Positions 1-8,375 of a stretch of 64,000 nucleotides of DNA are shown piece by piece; position 1 is the stretch's first letter; every line of letters starts with the position of its first letter. A program made the translations under genes and the position numbers. Under the pieces are notes generated by a model, which did no database searches, was not told where the DNA came from, and saw nothing but the letters and a program-made list of their open reading frames with translations. The DNA comes from Ascidia mentula (Eukaryota > Chordata > Ascidiacea > Phlebobranchia > Ascidiidae). The stretch is taken from contig OX387199.1 in assembly GCA_947561715.1 (NCBI GenBank), positions 9,677,001 through 9,741,000 on the forward strand, written 5' to 3'.

Positions 1-3000
1 AATATGTATTGTTATAATCTAACTTTTGTTTTTCCTTTATTATAGTTGTCTTGAAAAAGGCCTGGGCTTTTACACTTAAAATAGGTTCGTTTTCGTCAAA
101 AATATTATACATAATTTCCTGTGGATCGAAGCGTGTTTTTACTCCGTATTCTGTGATGATGTGTTTCTTTAACTTTAGAATTATGTTTTCTGTTGTTTGG
201 CATTGTGTGAGGAGGTGCGTTATCTCATTGCTATTTGTTCTGCAAAATTTGCAGAAGTTTAATCTTGCTCTACCGTTTTTTAGTTGGTACATATTGTTTT
301 TTTGTTTAAATTTTCCCCATTTAAAACCATTGTGTGCTGTGAGGTATGCCTTTTCTCTTTCGTCGTTTGTAAATATTTGTTTGTGTTTTTTGTTTCTGTA
401 CAGTACATTGATCCAATTGAAATTAATATTATCTGACGGGTTCGATATTATTTGTTTTGCCTTTATGAGTTCGAAATAAAAGTGCCTCAGTTTTGCTTTT
501 TTCCAGTTTATGTCGTTGTTTTGTTCATTTAGTGTTTGATAAGTGTTTATGATTTTTCTCCATTCTTTATTTGGGTTCCATGCTTTTGGTGTCGCATTAT
601 TGTAGAAAGCTGATTTAATTTTTCTCATATGTATTCCTAGGTTGTATTGTCCCCAACTTTTCCAAATTTCGTCTATTGTATCGCTGTTTCGCATGTCTCG
701 TATTTTTTCCATATGAGTTGCTTGTATTTTGTTAGATATGTCTGGCATTTTAATTCCGCCTTGTTTGTAATTTGCTATTAGTTTATTTCGTTTTATCGGT
801 TCGATGGTTTTAGGGTACCACAGGAAGTTAAATAGCTGTGTATTTAAAGTTTTTATTATATTTTCTGTGGGTTCCGACGTTCGTGCAATAAACAGGATTT
901 TCGGTATTATCAATGTGTTAATTATTGTTATTTTTCCAAAGATTGATAGGTTTCGTTTTTCGTGGCTACATATTATTCTTCGAGTGTGTTCAATTATCTT
1001 GTTCCAATTTAAGCTCATGTTATTTCCGTGTTGTTTGTATTGTATTCCCAGTATTTTAACCTCGGGTTTGTAGTAAAGAGGAAATTTTATTCCTATTTTA
1101 CACTTCATTGCATTCGAAATACACAATATCTCAGTTTTCGACTGGTTAATTTTTTGGCCCGAGGCCTTTTCAAATTTTTCGAGTATTTTGAAAATTTCGT
1201 TAATTGTCTCGATGTTTGAGACGAAAAAAGTTGTATCGTCTGCATATTGTTGGATTTTTAACATAATCTTCCGATATTTAAAGCCAGTTATTTCATTACA
1301 CTTATTGATTTTTTGCGTCAGATTTTCATTTATAACACAGTATAAGAGCATGCTTAAACTACACCCTTGTCTTACTCCATTTTTAATTTCAATTTTTTCT
1401 GATAAGGCTCCGTTAATAATTATTTGGCTTGTTATATTCCTATATATGATTTTTATCCATTTGATTGTGTCTTTGTTGATTTTTAGTTTTTCAAGTGTTT
1501 TATATAGGAAGTTGTGGTCGACAGTGTCAAATGCTTTTTCGATATCTGTTAAGAAAATCGCGAGTTCTTTATTATAGGTTCGGGCAATTTCTATCGCGGC
1601 GTTTATATTGTAGTGGATATGTTGGATCTGTCGTTTGTTCAATCCACATTTCTGCTCGAGAGAGATTTTTTCGTTTAGTTCATGTTGTACCCGTTTTGCG
1701 ATGCTTTTACTAATTATTTTGTAGTCTGCGTTTAGGAGCGAAATCGGTCTATAGTTTTTGATTTGTGTTTTATCTTTATTTTTTGGTATAAGTTTTATTA
1801 TCGAGTTTTTCATGTCTGTGTCTAATTGTTCTCGCAAAAATATGTTTGTGACGTGTTCGTGAAAGTCTTGCTTTAAGCTGTGCCAGAAATGTTGGTAAAA
1901 TTCCACCGGTAAACCATCAAGCCCCGGGGCTGCATTTTTGTTCATTTCTTTCATTGAGCTTTCTAGTTCTTTTTCACTCAGGTATGGGCTAAAGTCTTTT
2001 GTGTCTATTTCTTTTGTTTTCAGATCTTGTAAGAAGAAGTCTTGTTCTTTTTCGTCCGTTCTTTTTGCCCTTCCCCAGAGGTTGGTGTAAAAATTTGTTA
2101 TCTCAGTAATTATTTCCTCTCTGTCCGTTGAGATGTTGCCCTTTATGTTTAGTGCACGAATTGCGTTATTTTCTTGTTTCTTATTTTCTATTTTGAAAAA
2201 GGCTTTATCCGGTTTCTCTTCTTTTGTTCTTTCTTTTATTCTGGCTCTAATTTTGGCACCAGCACATTTCTTTTGATCTGCGGTTTTGATTTTCTTCTTT
2301 ACTTCGAGATATCGAAGGTTCAGTTCTAGGTTGTCTTTGTTTAGGTTTTCCATTAAGTTGTTCATTTCTTTTTGATTGTTCGCATGTTCTTCAAGTTCTT
2401 TTTCTTTCTTTTCTTTCGCATAAGCAATTGAGCTGTTTTTTATTTTCTTTTTCAGTTTTTGCCAGTATTCATCTGTATTTCCGAAATTATTTTTGTTTTC
2501 TTGGTGTTGGAGTATCACATTTTTTATTTTGGCCGTGTATCCTTCCTCATTGAGGTGGCTAGTATTCAGTTTCCAGTGGGGGTTTCCCCAAATATAGTTT
2601 TCCGTAATTTTAATATATATACTAGGAGCAAGGTTGTGATCAGAGAAGTGTATTGGTATATGTTTGAAAGCTTTTATTTTACTTAAAATCGGTGTGTTGC
2701 AGTATATTCTGTCAATTCTAGTAGCAGATTTAGCGGTGATATGCGTAAAAGCTTTTTTGTTGGGAAAGAGAAATCGAAAGGAATCTTCTAAACTATAGGT
2801 TTCCCTCATGTCCATCCAAGAGTTTTGGTCTGGACGTGTTTTACTTTGCGTCGCAATTGTATCTATTTGGTTATAAGTCATATTAAAATCTCCTCCTATC
2901 ACTATTTTTTCATTTGGTTTCGTTATCTGCAGGTCTTTTGCAAGTGTATGTAAAAGTTGAGTTCGGTGCGTTACTGCCAGTTGGCTACTTCCGGATTTAA

Positions 3001-3364
3001 GGTATACATTGTAAATAGTGTATTTCTCTACGTTCTCTTCATTTGTTAATTCTAAGATTATTTTATTTATTCGATTTTCTGCAATTATCTCGTGTTTTAT
3101 TTCATCTTGTGGTATGTTTTTGGTTATGATGGCCGTTCCTGCGTGAATGCGTTTCCCTATTTTTGGGTCCGCGGTGGCATTATGATAGATACAAAATTTT
3201 TGTTTATTTGCCCATTTTTCTAATTTACCAAAATTATATTGGTGTGTTTCCTGTATTAGTACAATTGCCGCGTTTTCGTTTTGTGTTATTTTTTTTACGT
3301 TTTCTATATTTCTTTCGAGCCCGTTGATATTTATAGAGATGATTGTCAGAAATTCTGGAGTCAT
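1..3364 (-). CDS. ORF2 of element A: AP endonuclease-reverse transcriptase, C-terminus cut by window edge
   Basis: The frame starts with ATG at 3364 (MTPEF) and stays open to base 1 as far as I can follow it against the intact copy in element C; about 31 C-terminal residues are outside. The N-terminal third is an APE-type endonuclease with the motifs SININGL, QETH, GGDFN, RIDR and SDH. The central part is reverse transcriptase with the YADD catalytic box, and near the end is a CCHC zinc motif (CKFC...H...C). The protein would nick the U1 gene and prime cDNA synthesis from element RNA in the nucleus. Differences from C are scattered substitutions (for example N for K after HQY, I for A in the EIAAEN segment), none of them a stop that I could find. 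It lies 87 bp downstream of ORF1. Confidence 0.88.
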   Translation of the reverse strand, partial: MTPEFLTIISININGLERNIENVKKITQNENAAIVLIQETHQYNFGKLEKWANKQKFCIYHNATADPKIGKRIHAGTAIITKNIPQDEIKHEIIAENRINKIILELTNEENVEKYTIYNVYLKSGSSQLAVTHRTQLLHTLAKDLQITKPNEKIVIGGDFNMTYNQIDTIATQSKTRPDQNSWMDMRETYSLEDSFRFLFPNKKAFTHITAKSATRIDRIYCNTPILSKIKAFKHIPIHFSDHNLAPSIYIKITENYIWGNPHWKLNTSHLNEEGYTAKIKNVILQHQENKNNFGNTDEYWQKLKKKIKNSSIAYAKEKKEKELEEHANNQKEMNNLMENLNKDNLELNLRYLEVKKKIKTADQKKCAGAKIRARIKERTKEEKPDKAFFKIENKKQENNAIRALNIKGNISTDREEIITEITNFYTNLWGRAKRTDEKEQDFFLQDLKTKEIDTKDFSPYLSEKELESSMKEMNKNAAPGLDGLPVEFYQHFWHSLKQDFHEHVTNIFLREQLDTDMKNSIIKLIPKNKDKTQIKNYRPISLLNADYKIISKSIAKRVQHELNEKISLEQKCGLNKRQIQHIHYNINAAIEIARTYNKELAIFLTDIEKAFDTVDHNFLYKTLEKLKINKDTIKWIKIIYRNITSQIIINGALSEKIEIKNGVRQGCSLSMLLYCVINENLTQKINKCNEITGFKYRKIMLKIQQYADDTTFFVSNIETINEIFKILEKFEKASGQKINQSKTEILCISNAMKCKIGIKFPLYYKPEVKILGIQYKQHGNNMSLNWNKIIEHTRRIICSHEKRNLSIFGKITIINTLIIPKILFIARTSEPTENIIKTLNTQLFNFLWYPKTIEPIKRNKLIANYKQGGIKMPDISNKIQATHMEKIRDMRNSDTIDEIWKSWGQYNLGIHMRKIKSAFYNNATPKAWNPNKEWRKIINTYQTLNEQNNDINWKKAKLRHFYFELIKAKQIISNPSDNINFNWINVLYRNKKHKQIFTNDEREKAYLTAHNGFKWGKFKQKNNMYQLKNGRARLNFCKFCRTNSNEITHLLTQCQTTENIILKLKKHIITEYGVKTRFDPQEIMYNIFDENEPILSVKAQAFFKTTIIKEKQKLDYNNTY

Positions 3365-3451
3365 ATCGGGTGGAGTTTAGTCGTTACAGGTTTGGTTTTT
3401 TAGCTATTTAAAGAAAAGTAGAAATTGTGAAAGTAAAAATAATTTGAGCGA

Positions 3452-4669
3452 CTATCTTCGTTTGTCTTTTTTCCTTCTTTGTTTGGTTGATTCTTGGCTT
3501 GATGTTGACGATGCTTTAGATTTCTTTTTCCTCTTCTTCTCTTGGTCTGTGCTTCCTATGTTAAAGACGTTTTCTATGATTTCTGCTTTTTTTTCGATTG
3601 CTTTATTTGTGAGCAAGGGAGAGCGAATGGGGGTCATCGGAGGATCCTGATCTTTTGAGGTACGGCATGGGGATGATAGCACCTGTAGTTGAGGGTTTTG
3701 AGCTACTTTGGGAGTTTCATAAGCTGATTTTTCCGTATTTGTATCTGAGGTTTGGATTTGGAGCTCTTGCGGCGATTCTTCGCTGTTGAATTCCTGGCTT
3801 GATTTTTTTTCGCTAGGTTCGGTGTCGGTCAGCTCGTGTATTTCGTTTAGCCGGTCTTTCTTTTTTTCTTGTATTTCGATGATATTTAATATTGGTGATA
3901 GGTCTTCGGGTTTGGGTAGTCGTGCTTTCCCCTTGGGGGTAGATCTCGATGGCAGTTTTGGAAATTGTTTTTCAAAGGTGCTTCCTTGAGGTTTTTTGAG
4001 AGATATTTTTGATATTTCTGGGCACCATCTTCTACCGTGGCCTGCCAGGCCGCAGATGGCGCATTTATCCCTTTTTGGGCATTGTGATGCCCAGTGCCCT
4101 CGTTGATTGCATGACGTGCATGCCGGGCCGAAAGATTCGCCCGGTTTGGCTACTTGAATGTTATGGCCATATATATTGTTGAGGTATTTGATATTTTCTT
4201 CTTTGTAATCTTCTATAATCAGGTGAAGGTAGCCGTTGTGGATATGTTTAAATTTTTTGTAGGTGAGGAACCGGTGTTCTACGTATGTTCCCCATTGCAA
4301 CTCTGTTACTGCCTTTTTTAATAGATTCCCACCCATTTCGAGTGGGACCGGATACAGGGTGAGAGTTGTCTGCGGTTTCGGTGGTTTTTTAACTTGAATT
4401 ACTAATTCAACATTCCCGTTTATTGTTATCAGAGATGGTTCGTTGAAATGTTGCAGAAATTGATCTTTTGTTTCTGTCGCAAATAAGTTGGAGTATGTTA
4501 CTTTGAAAATGGATTTGGTTTTATTGATTGTCAATATCCCTTGTAGCCCACCATTGTATTCTTTTAATTCTTCAGTGAACAAGTTTATGAAATCCTCTAA
4601 ATCGAAACGTTCAAGATTTAGGATTTGGACATATACTGATTGGTTCTCTTCTAAATAATAGTCGCTCAT
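3452..4669 (-). CDS. ORF1 of element A: CCHC zinc-knuckle nucleic-acid-binding protein
   Basis: 405-aa protein expected to bind element RNA. I chose the ATG at 4669 (MSDYYLEE) because it aligns with the start of the ORF1 proteins in B and C; the open frame extends 24 codons further up to an ATG at 4741, but that stretch has no counterpart. Two adjacent CX2CX4HX4C knuckles follow the motif KPGESFGPAC. The N-terminal half is homologous to B/C (SVY..ILN, INKT.S.FK.TYSNL, NPPKP/KPPKP). The C-terminal third is low-complexity, rich in S, E and K, and ends in a basic tail KDKRR. Only about half of the residues look shared with B/C, unlike ORF2, where A and C are almost the same. Confidence 0.87.
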   Translation of the reverse strand: MSDYYLEENQSVYVQILNLERFDLEDFINLFTEELKEYNGGLQGILTINKTKSIFKVTYSNLFATETKDQFLQHFNEPSLITINGNVELVIQVKKPPKPQTTLTLYPVPLEMGGNLLKKAVTELQWGTYVEHRFLTYKKFKHIHNGYLHLIIEDYKEENIKYLNNIYGHNIQVAKPGESFGPACTSCNQRGHWASQCPKRDKCAICGLAGHGRRWCPEISKISLKKPQGSTFEKQFPKLPSRSTPKGKARLPKPEDLSPILNIIEIQEKKKDRLNEIHELTDTEPSEKKSSQEFNSEESPQELQIQTSDTNTEKSAYETPKVAQNPQLQVLSSPCRTSKDQDPPMTPIRSPLLTNKAIEKKAEIIENVFNIGSTDQEKKRKKKSKASSTSSQESTKQRRKKDKRR

Positions 4670-5386
4670 TTTGTGTTTGGAGAAAAGTAGCGGAAAGTAA
4701 AACGAAAAAACTACAATTGTTGCAAAATGTAAGACACACAAAATATGATGTTGGTATGTGGTTTTGGCGTCACTAGATAAGGGTGAGTATTCAACCGAAA
4801 AGAGTACGCTATAATTGGTTTTAAAGGGGCACTTCTACTTTATTAGGCCAATTATTTGTCCTAAAAATAGGTGTCTGACACCAAAAGGACAGCCAATTAG
4901 CCTAATTGGTTGATTGGCCCGCCGGGGAGAGCGTCCGATGTCACCAGCTCTTAGGGAGCAGGAGACTATGGAGGCACTCGGTCAGCTAGGCAATCAACAC
5001 ACTATTTACGTGAGAAAAGGCACGCTCTCAGGAGTCGCCAGATGGCGCTCTTGCGGTCGTGGATTCTCTCACACACAGAAAATAGATCCACTCCGAGTAG
5101 TGCCAAAAAAAGACACGTACCAACTCTGGGGGGATCTCTGTTAGCTCACTGCACAAAGACAAGTAAACAGTCTCAGGACGCTAGGTCCTGGCTGCGAAGC
5201 TGGCTGTGCAAACTGGCACAAGTAAACTTTCACAAATGTTTAAACTACGTTTTCTATCTGTTTTACAGGGGCGTTGTGGCTATTCGCAAAACGGTGGTAA
5301 CATGCACAATGGCAAGGCGAAAAAGAAAACACACAAGCACACGTGTTGTTTCGATACTTCCTGAGATCAACCGTATAGTGGAACCA
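4670..5386 (-). other. 5' UTR of element A
   Basis: No convincing coding potential. It is alignable in patches with the 5' UTRs of B and C: a block around 5025-5115 (GGCGCTCTTGCGG-type segment, then a GTGCC-A7 segment) and the terminal block GTGGAACCA that abuts U1. The perfect GTGCC/GGCAC hairpin found in B and C is imperfect here (GTGCC/GACAC, at about 5101-5117). It presumably holds the internal promoter or relies on transcription from the U1 promoter just upstream. Confidence 0.7.
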
Positions 5387-5411
5387 GTGAAGGCCCCCGT
5401 CAGGTAAGTAT
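5387..5411 (-). pseudogene. U1 snRNA 5' fragment (25 nt) interrupted by element A
   Basis: The first 25 nt of U1 starting AUACUUACCUG at 5411; the U1 sequence stops at 5387 where element A begins. The U1 promoter, with its putative PSE starting at 5448, is still present upstream. Confidence 0.93.
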
Positions 5412-5685
5412 GCTTTCCACAGCTTCTTGAGAGGTAGCATTTTTGTCGTCCGTCCTTGTGTTTGCCGCATTGTGCATTTCACGGCTTGTTTTATCTGGTC
5501 TCCGACAAGCACAACAACCAAATGTGCCGTTAAAAAAATTGCTCTCCCGTCCTCCCTCTCTACCTCTCTTTCCTTGGCGTGTGCATGCAGACGACACACA
5601 CACACACACTCATGGGATGCACCGCTGTTTCGTGCAATTGTTTTGCGAATGATTAACAGATGGTTATTCCCACATGTGTGGGAAT
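5412..5685. other. Array spacer carrying the U1 promoter
   Basis: Matches the spacer of the main array with small differences: CTTTCCACAG instead of CTTTGCACAG, a longer (AC)n run around 5590-5610 and AAAAAAATT for AAATTAATT at about 5535. The putative PSE core lies at 5448-5466. A 9-bp-arm palindrome (5666-5685) directly abuts the U2 3' end. Confidence 0.85.
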
Positions 5686-5838
5686 GTGGGCCGTGCCTGG
5701 AGGTAGTGCAATACCAGGACAACCCGTGGGCAGGTCGAAGCAAGCTCCGGCACCGTGCCCCCTGTCCAAAAATCAGGTTAATACAAAGACATGCAAGCGA
5801 ATCGCTTGCGTCCCAGGTATTAAACTGAGAAGAACAGA
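5686..5838 (-). pseudogene. U2 snRNA 3' fragment
   Basis: U2 sequence from the 3' end up to CUGUUCUUCUCAG, i.e. lacking the 5' approximately 40 nt including the branch-site recognition element. It is joined at 5839 to foreign DNA at the same position as the two Utopia-like insertions (7177 and 51735). Confidence 0.92.
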
Positions 5839-6272
5839 GTGGTGTACTAGTACCAACCCGGGTGTTAGTCGGGTGGACCATTCGCCATGCCGAAAGGGCT
5901 GGTTTGCAACCGTGGCCTCCGGTCGCCATCGCAAGCGACAGCAACCGGGCGAGGGGGTGTTGGATAGGCGAGTTCGCCCGTCCGATGACAGACAAGTAAT
6001 CTGTCGGGTTCGATTAAACCGCGCCGAACCGGGGTCATAAGACTGCGGTCGTGCGAGGGCACTATGGCCCCTCTGGGTATAAAATGGAAGGAACCCAGGT
6101 CTAAAACCCTCTCCGAGAAAGAAGGTCGGGGAGCCGACTACCCAAAGGGAGCAGACGGGGAACCAACGTGGGGGGTTATTTCTGGTAACTACAGGGATGA
6201 GTCGGATGATCGTTCACCGACCAGAAGCAGAGCCATGAAGGAACCACGGTTTGCTCGGGTAGCCAACCCCTT
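5839..6272 (-). mobile_element. Unrecognised 434-bp insert in U2, probably a 5'-truncated retrotransposon
   Basis: Not part of the array unit and not similar to the Utopia-like element or to A/B/C by eye. Its left edge is at exactly the U2 position used by the Utopia-like 3' junctions, which suggests a minus-strand element using the same cleavage site. About 14-16 bp of U2 (the AGUGUAGUAU region) is missing at the insertion. GC-rich, with inverted-repeat segments (GTACTAGTAC near 5844; CCAACCCGGGTG / GTCGGGTGG near 5853-5878). No reading frame with a recognisable domain. No poly-A at the junction. It could be the 3' UTR of another U2-targeting family or a non-autonomous derivative. Confidence 0.6.
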
Positions 6273-6299
6273 CTTAGCTCTAAAGAGCCGAGAAGCGAT
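6273..6299 (-). pseudogene. U2 snRNA 5' fragment
   Basis: The first approximately 27 nt of U2 (AUCGCUUCUCGG... at 6299), separated from its 3' part by the 434-bp insert. The upstream promoter spacer remains. Confidence 0.9.
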
Positions 6300-6587
6300 G
6301 CCGCAACATCCACTGAGTCCGCAACGTCCGGAAGAGTCCGTCTCGCATTTGCTGCCAAATTTTATTCCGGTGAAAAATGAAAAAAAAAAAAAATTTCCTG
6401 GTTTTTTTCCTACCGTTTTTGGCAGGCCATTCAAATTAGTTTGTTCACCACATGACGTCACAAACGGACCCATGACCCACCTCCCAACCCCCGACACGAC
6501 TCCTCCTGACCGTAACAGGCGAATCCCCCCCGTAGAAACTTCGTTTCTACCTTACGTTTTGCTCTACCTCAGAGGATTAGTAAAAGA
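6300..6587. other. Array spacer carrying the U2 promoter
   Basis: Same organisation as in the array: putative PSE about 37 nt upstream of the U2 start, an A-run (here 13 A), the TGACGTCA palindrome at 6453-6460 and a hairpin with 8-bp arms (GTAGAAAC) near the neighbouring U1 3' end. No gene seen. Confidence 0.85.
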
Positions 6588-6632
6588 CGGGGATAGCGCG
6601 AACGCAGTCCCCACTAGCAGAAATTGTACGGC

Positions 6633-6667
<35 letters not shown>

Positions 6668-6750
6668 GCTAAGCCTAAGTGCAATGGCTAAGCCTCGCCC
6701 TGGGCCCACCGCCGGCCTGATCACGGTGAAGGCCCCCGTCAGGTAAGTAT
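6588..6750 (-). ncRNA. U1: U1 snRNA, intact copy in the disrupted region
   Basis: Full 163-nt U1: AUACUUACCUG at the 5' end for 5' splice-site pairing, stem-loop II loop AUUGCAC for U1A, Sm-like site AAUUUCUG, 3' hairpin with GUUCGCG. It is the only U1 gene left of base 27203 without an insertion. Matches the array copies by eye. Confidence 0.95.
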
Positions 6751-7024
6751 GCTTTCCACAGCTTCTTGAGAGGTAGCATTTTTGTCGTCCGTCCTTGTGT
6801 TTGCCGCATTGTGCATTTCACGGCTTGTTTTATCTGGTCTCCGACAAGCACAACAACCAAATGTGCCGTTAAATTAATTGCTCTCCCGTCCTCCCTCTCT
6901 ACCTCTCTTTCCTTGGCGTGTGCATGCAGACGACACACACACACACACTCATGGGATGCACCGCTGTTTCGTGCAATTGTTTTGCGAATGATTAACAGAT
7001 GGTTATTCCCACATGTGTGGGAAT

Positions 7025-7177
7025 GTGGGCCGTGCCTGGAGGTAGTGCAATACCAGGACAACCCGTGGGCAGGTCGAAGCAAGCTCCGGCACCGTGCCCC
7101 CTGTCCAAAAATCAGGTTAATACAAAGACATGCAAGCGAATCGCTTGCGTCCCAGGTATTAAACTGAGAAGAACAGA
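7025..7177 (-). pseudogene. U2 snRNA 3' fragment at the 3' end of the Utopia-like element
   Basis: U2 from its 3' end to CUGUUCUUCUCAG; the adjoining minus-strand sequence on the 5' side is the element's 3' end, with only a short A5 run (GTCAAAAAGT) rather than a long poly-A. Confidence 0.93.
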
Positions 7178-8375
7178 CTTTTTGACTCTACACCTCGTTT
7201 ATTGAAAGTTTTACACAAGTGCGAAAAAATTCAACATTGCGGAGGCATCGCCGTATTCTGAAATCGCGTTGCACGCACGGCCTCCACCGCCCCAGGGCGG
7301 TGGGTGATATAATATCCAGGTTTGTTCGGTTTAATTGCTGAAAAAGCATTGATTATTATAATTTATGTTACTGTTATAGGATAGGGTATATTTAAGTTTG
7401 TTTAATTTATTGATATTTTTATGTTTGATTTTAACGTTATTATTATATTGAGAGGGGACAGCGACGGTCAAACAATTGGTAGGGAGAGGAAGAAGAGGGG
7501 ATAGGAGAATGTGGAAAGAAAAATTTAAAGTGGCCGCCGCTGACCCCATATAATTGTCACGGTAATGTAAAGGGGCTGCAGGATGCGGCTAGGGGCTTGA
7601 CTGGTGCGGGCTGGGCTCCTAAATGAGAAAAGAATAAAAAAAAATTGAGAAAAAAAACAATTTGTGAGTTGTGATCTGCGTCCTCCTCTTGTGGCATTAA
7701 TGCGTGACAAAAAAAATAAGATAAAAGAATAGAAAAAACAACGACATTATAAAAATTTAGGGGAATTAATTTATAGTTTGTGCGACAATTATAGTGTTTG
7801 TGCTATCATTATATGGGCAAAAATGATTTAATTTAGTTGTGGAGGACGACGTGGCAGGATTGTATACGAAAAAGGTGAGTGTTAAGGGGTGCAAAAAAAA
7901 AATCGCATATAACAAGAGAAAGTAATTGTGACATATCGCTTGTGCGTGAATTCGCCGTGCCCCCCGTGTGTTATCCGAGGGGGGGCGTCCAGTCTATTTG
8001 GTTGAGGATGTGCTAAGGACGCCCCAAAAGTGGTCGGGGGGCAACGGCTCGACGGGCGACGGCGGCAGGGGGTTCCGGGTTCGGATGGCGTTTGGGAGCT
8101 TGTTGGAAATCTTCTTTGCTGTAGTTTGTTGTTTTTTTGTTTTTTTGCATCTTGTAAACGTGCTCGTTTCGAGCGTGGGAGAGGGCGCCGGGTAGTGTTG
8201 GTTGAGTGGTGCTGGCGCCCTCTAGCCGTGGAATATTGTTCGGATGAAGGAGGTCGATTTGCCATGTTGGTTCTTTCTTTCTAACCCCTGACGCCGCCGC
8301 CTCGCCGATCATCATATGTGTGGTCATGCGAAAAAAGGGGAAATACCAGCCCGCACAATTGATCTAAAAAATAAA
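7178..8375 (-). other. 3' UTR of the Utopia-like element
   Basis: About 1.2 kb, AT-rich from 7330 to 7960, without a coding frame that I trust. The last 155 nt (7178-7332) are shared with the truncated copy at 51736-51888 and contain a hairpin with the arms CCACCGCCC/GGGCGGTGG; this segment is the likely RNA recognised by the reverse transcriptase. Confidence 0.75.

Larger units (their letters stand above)
1..5386 (-). mobile_element. Element A: U1-inserted Tx1-like non-LTR retrotransposon, 3' end outside window
   Basis: Minus-strand two-ORF retrotransposon with a 5' UTR (4670-5386), ORF1 (3452-4669) and ORF2 (3364 down past base 1). Its 5' end joins 25 nt of U1 (5387-5411), the same junction as elements B and C. 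By alignment with C at a constant offset of 21902 bases, about 325 bases of its 3' end lie left of the window. The constant offset means no net indel against C across ORF2. ORF2 is almost identical to that of C, while ORF1 is a clearly different family from that of B and C. Clade placement (Tx1/L1 group) rests on the CCHC ORF1 plus APE-type ORF2; a phylogeny was not possible. Confidence 0.9.

Noticed and set aside
4670..4741. 24-codon N-terminal extension of element A ORF1
   Set aside because: It has no counterpart in B or C and is hydrophobic 5' UTR sequence; the ATG at 4669 matches the homologous starts.
5588..5612. (AC)n microsatellite as an insertion target
   Set aside because: It is a short variable part of the U1 promoter spacer, and no element is inserted in it.
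6006..6020. tRNA B-box-like GGTTCGATT in the 434-bp insert
   Set aside because: No A-box or cloverleaf could be drawn around it, so a tRNA or tRNA-derived SINE is not supported.
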